A stretch of 16,552 nt of DNA from Pelagihabitans sp037969055 (GTDB lineage: Bacteria; Bacteroidota; Bacteroidia; Flavobacteriales; Flavobacteriaceae): positions 1 through 16,552 of the forward strand of contig JBBKWR010000441.1 in the NCBI GenBank assembly GCA_037969055.1. The letters run 5' to 3'. Shown piece after piece: positions 14,281 through 16,552 of this stretch. Under the pieces are notes generated by a model. The model saw nothing but the letters and a program-made list of their open reading frames with translations. It did no database searches and was not told the DNA's origin. How positions within the stretch are numbered: position 1 is the stretch's first letter; the number at the start of each line of letters is the position of its first letter. Made by a program: the position numbers and the translations under genes.

Positions 14281-15549
14281 ATGAAGAATACTTTAACCTA
14301 CAAAGTGGCCTTTGGATGTATTATGGCACTAATGTGCCTCCCATTGTCCGCACAAAATGACAAAACTTCCGCGAAGTCTTCCCAGGAAGTTTATGAAGCC
14401 AATAAAAGATTGGATAATTATCAAGAACTTAAAAATTTAGGGTATCAGGACCGTGAAATTTTCGAGGATTTGGGCAATGCCAATTTTCTGTTGGAAAACT
14501 ATGAAACTGCGCTTTTTTGGTATAATAAACTGAAGGATATAAGTAAAAACGGAATCCTAAGCGACAGTTACGATGAACGCTGCCAATTTGCCCTTGCGAA
14601 TTTGGGCCAACAGGTCACCTTTAATCGATCGCAAAATAAGGATTGGCTAAGTGAGATCCAGACTGATTATCAAATCAATAGGAATGAATCAAAAAGTAGG
14701 CAAGGTGACGCTGTTGCCACTAGGTTCAAAGCGCTTGATATGAGCCAAATAAATGAACAGTTCCTGGATGACCAATTGGCCTTGGACAATAGTTTTGAGC
14801 CCTTGGACAGTGATCCGCCTGAAACAGAAAATGGTTATAAAGCACCTATTACGGTAACTGCCGATGGAAATACGGCCTATTTCAGCAAAGCCATTTATGT
14901 AAAACCTGAGTATGGCATCTTTTCGAAAAAAGAGTTGGTACATAAAATCTACAGGGCCGAAAAAAGAAATGGACAATGGATGAACATCCAAGAAGTGGCC
15001 TTGTGCCCCAAGAATTATTCTACGTTGCATCCGGCCATTTCTGAAGACGGATCTCGTTTATTTTTTGCTTCGGATATGCCTGGCACCTTTGGAAAATATG
15101 ATATCTACGTGGCCAGGGTAAACAAAGATGGAAGCTTAGGTATCGCCAAAAATTTGGGCCAAAAGGTGAACACAAAGAAAAATGACCTATACCCTACCAT
15201 TGTAGGCAGTTCTGCCCTATTTTTTGCCTCTGAAGGCCGTAAAGGTTATGGTGGTCTTGATGTATATATGGCCGAAGTGGGGCAGAAAAAAGTGGGCCTC
15301 GCCGTAAATCTTGGCAATCCCATTAATAGCGCTGAAGATGATTTTTCAATCTCCCTTATCACCGAGAAGGGAATGGGATACGTCATGTCTAACCGGGGAA
15401 AAACTGGGGGGGCCATTCAACAAGTGGCATTCTCCTATCCCAATAAAGAGCAGGCCAGGATCCTTGCAAAACGGGAGTACAACATTTTGGAAGTTTTAAA
15501 CAAGGACCTAAAAATAGATTATACCTCTTCGGTCTTCGAGGATGAATAG
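14281..15549 (+). CDS. Exported TPR plus PD40 propeller protein lacking an OmpA domain
   Basis: I use the ATG at 14281 (422 aa), where a normal signal peptide begins, with cleavage likely after LSA (residue 24). Residues about 36-110 are helical with TPR-like character (LGNANFLLENYETALFWYNK). PD40-type blades follow: APITVTADGNTAYFS (about 188-202), HPAISEDGSRLFFASD (250-265), YPTIVGSSALFFASEGRKGYGGLDVY (304-329) and a last one around 353-371. Related Bacteroidota proteins of the TPR-PD40-OmpA type (PorE-like) end in an OmpA domain that binds peptidoglycan. This one stops after the propeller, so it probably needs a partner for wall attachment. It precedes a PorP/SprF-family gene, a common pairing in gliding and type IX secretion loci. 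Confidence 0.78.
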   Translation: MKNTLTYKVAFGCIMALMCLPLSAQNDKTSAKSSQEVYEANKRLDNYQELKNLGYQDREIFEDLGNANFLLENYETALFWYNKLKDISKNGILSDSYDERCQFALANLGQQVTFNRSQNKDWLSEIQTDYQINRNESKSRQGDAVATRFKALDMSQINEQFLDDQLALDNSFEPLDSDPPETENGYKAPITVTADGNTAYFSKAIYVKPEYGIFSKKELVHKIYRAEKRNGQWMNIQEVALCPKNYSTLHPAISEDGSRLFFASDMPGTFGKYDIYVARVNKDGSLGIAKNLGQKVNTKKNDLYPTIVGSSALFFASEGRKGYGGLDVYMAEVGQKKVGLAVNLGNPINSAEDDFSISLITEKGMGYVMSNRGKTGGAIQQVAFSYPNKEQARILAKREYNILEVLNKDLKIDYTSSVFEDE

Positions 15550-15611
15550 CAAGGCCATAGGTTTGCCAAACACTCAGGTTTGAATAATTAATACGATCTA
15601 AGACGATGGGC

Positions 15612-15686
15612 TGTCCAGTAATGCTACTGGTCAATAAAGTGCACCGTCAACAACCTATCAGCAGGTATACCCCGGAATACTGGACA
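15612..15686. repeat. Competing inverted repeats in the porP/sprF-like gene leader
   Basis: TGTCCAGTA (15612-15620) can pair through its CCAGTA with TACTGG at 15625-15630 (6 bp, loop ATGC). It can also pair over all 9 bases with TACTGGACA at 15678-15686. The two pairings exclude each other. The region lies between the propeller gene stop (15549) and the ATG at 15711. The palindrome GGTATACC lies at 15664-15671 between the arms. Confidence 0.45.
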
Positions 15687-15710
15687 TCAACAAACAATAA
15701 ATCTAAAAAG

Positions 15711-16552
15711 ATGAGCTGCAATAACAACATAACAAAAAAGTTGGGCCAATTAGCCTTATTCTGTCTGGTACTTTGGATATCAGGTGTACAGGCCCAGGAA
15801 GCAACCCCAAATACGGGTTCTAACAGTACCTATCACAATCAATTGTTTTTCAATAGGTTTCTGATCAATCCGACATTTTCATTGGTACGGGAAAATAAAT
15901 CTTACATAAACCTGCTCCATAGAAATCAATATGCCACCTTCGAAGATAACAGTCAAAATTACTTCTTAGGCTTTAGCAACAAATTGAACGACCATACAGC
16001 ATTGGGCATAAGTCTTTATAGCCAATGGTCTGGTGTGGTACAGGAGTTTGGTTTTAACGCCAATTATGCCACTTCGGTAAAGTTGGGAGACAATAGTAAA
16101 CTGACCTTTGGCACCAACATCACCTATTTTAATGAGGGGCTCGATAAAAACCGTGTAATTGCCACGGCGGACGATCAAAAAATTCTTGAGGCGAAAAAAG
16201 AAAGTAAACTAGCCCTTCAACCTGGAATGGCCCTCTCCCTAGGAAAATTCGATTTTGGGATCTATGCTGGGAAATTGTTCAACTACAATCAGACCACCAA
16301 TCTTTTTACGACCGATCTTGACATGAAGGGCATCAGGGCTTCAGTGCAATATACACATACTTTCATGGCGAACAGGGGACTGTTCGAAGACGCTAGGTTC
16401 ATGCCCTTGCTTCAATTTGGCAAAAACGAAACCGGTGGCTTGGCCTATGTTGGTTCCATGTTGTTGGAATTGCCCAAATACGGTTGGATACAGACCAACT
16501 TTGACGATAATTATGGACTATCATTAGGACTTGGATTCAATCTTAGTAGGAC
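15711..16552 (+). CDS. PorP/SprF-family type IX secretion membrane protein, 3' truncated
   Basis: The ATG at 15711 opens a frame that runs past the right edge; 280 whole codons are visible. A signal peptide with a hydrophobic core (LALFCLVLWISG) ends at VQAQ (cleavage after Ala28). The mature start YHNQLFFNRFLINP, with the following RNQYATF...NYFLGFSNKL, matches the PorP/SprF family, whose members usually open with an 'N-x-x-x-x-NPA' element and form an outer-membrane barrel. Strands such as TALGISLYSQWSG and KLTFGTNITYFNEGLD are amphipathic as expected. SprF-type proteins help a neighbouring surface adhesin leave the cell or attach, and PorP is a T9SS core-associated barrel; which role applies is not decidable here. 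It follows the propeller gene by 161 bp. Confidence 0.82.
   Translation, partial: MSCNNNITKKLGQLALFCLVLWISGVQAQEATPNTGSNSTYHNQLFFNRFLINPTFSLVRENKSYINLLHRNQYATFEDNSQNYFLGFSNKLNDHTALGISLYSQWSGVVQEFGFNANYATSVKLGDNSKLTFGTNITYFNEGLDKNRVIATADDQKILEAKKESKLALQPGMALSLGKFDFGIYAGKLFNYNQTTNLFTTDLDMKGIRASVQYTHTFMANRGLFEDARFMPLLQFGKNETGGLAYVGSMLLELPKYGWIQTNFDDNYGLSLGLGFNLSR

Noticed and set aside
1..16552. Search by eye for tRNA, rRNA, CRISPR arrays, insertion sequences and phage genes.
   Set aside because: Nothing convincing was seen on either strand; a tRNAscan or ISfinder run would be the decisive check.

Overview
The window looks like chromosomal DNA of a marine Flavobacteriaceae-type Bacteroidota. 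This is inferred from several things. There is a PorP/SprF-type protein of type IX secretion/gliding loci, a TonB-dependent-receptor-like barrel, and lipoproteins with short Bacteroidota-style signals. Upstream regions carry TAnnTTTG-type -7 boxes rather than sigma70 -10 boxes, and Shine-Dalgarno sequences are mostly absent. No rRNA, tRNA, CRISPR array, insertion sequence or phage gene was recognised. Most of the window reads as ordinary core and surface-function genes.

Layout. 1-1914: C-terminal part of an outer-membrane TonB-dependent-receptor-like protein, cut by the left edge. 2135-3035: a conserved flavobacterial hypothetical gene and a small lipoprotein gene with its own recognisable promoter. 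3068-4456 (minus): a membrane-anchored GH113-like glycoside hydrolase, probably starting at a TTG. 4747-5697: a lipoprotein with a PD40/TolB-like propeller. 5923-6099: a 58-residue one-helix membrane protein behind a leader with a long AT-rich hairpin. 6131-6811 (minus): a DUF2461 protein. 6988-8656: overlapping cysE and cysM, the two steps from serine to cysteine. 8717-9910 (minus): an Nramp-fold transporter lacking all the canonical metal ligands.

9911-11183 is the least ordinary stretch. A 250-bp divergent regulatory region carries a LytTR-like tandem repeat, a 9-bp inverted repeat and a hairpin. It is followed by a two-gene unit: a zinc-finger protein with a DUF559/PD-(D/E)XK-like nuclease domain, and 14 bp later a polytopic membrane protein built of three GldL-like repeats. 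This pair is the best candidate here for an undescribed system, but nothing in the sequence proves a function.

11391-12503: a HisC-like aminotransferase with a twin-arginine signal. 12504-13090: a long spacer with one possible 31-residue membrane peptide. 13091-16552: a cell-surface cluster of a secreted two-domain protein (Kre9/KNH-like plus a Bacteroidota C-terminal domain), a TPR plus PD40 protein without an OmpA domain, and a PorP/SprF-family barrel cut by the right edge. The spacers between these three genes are rich in inverted repeats.
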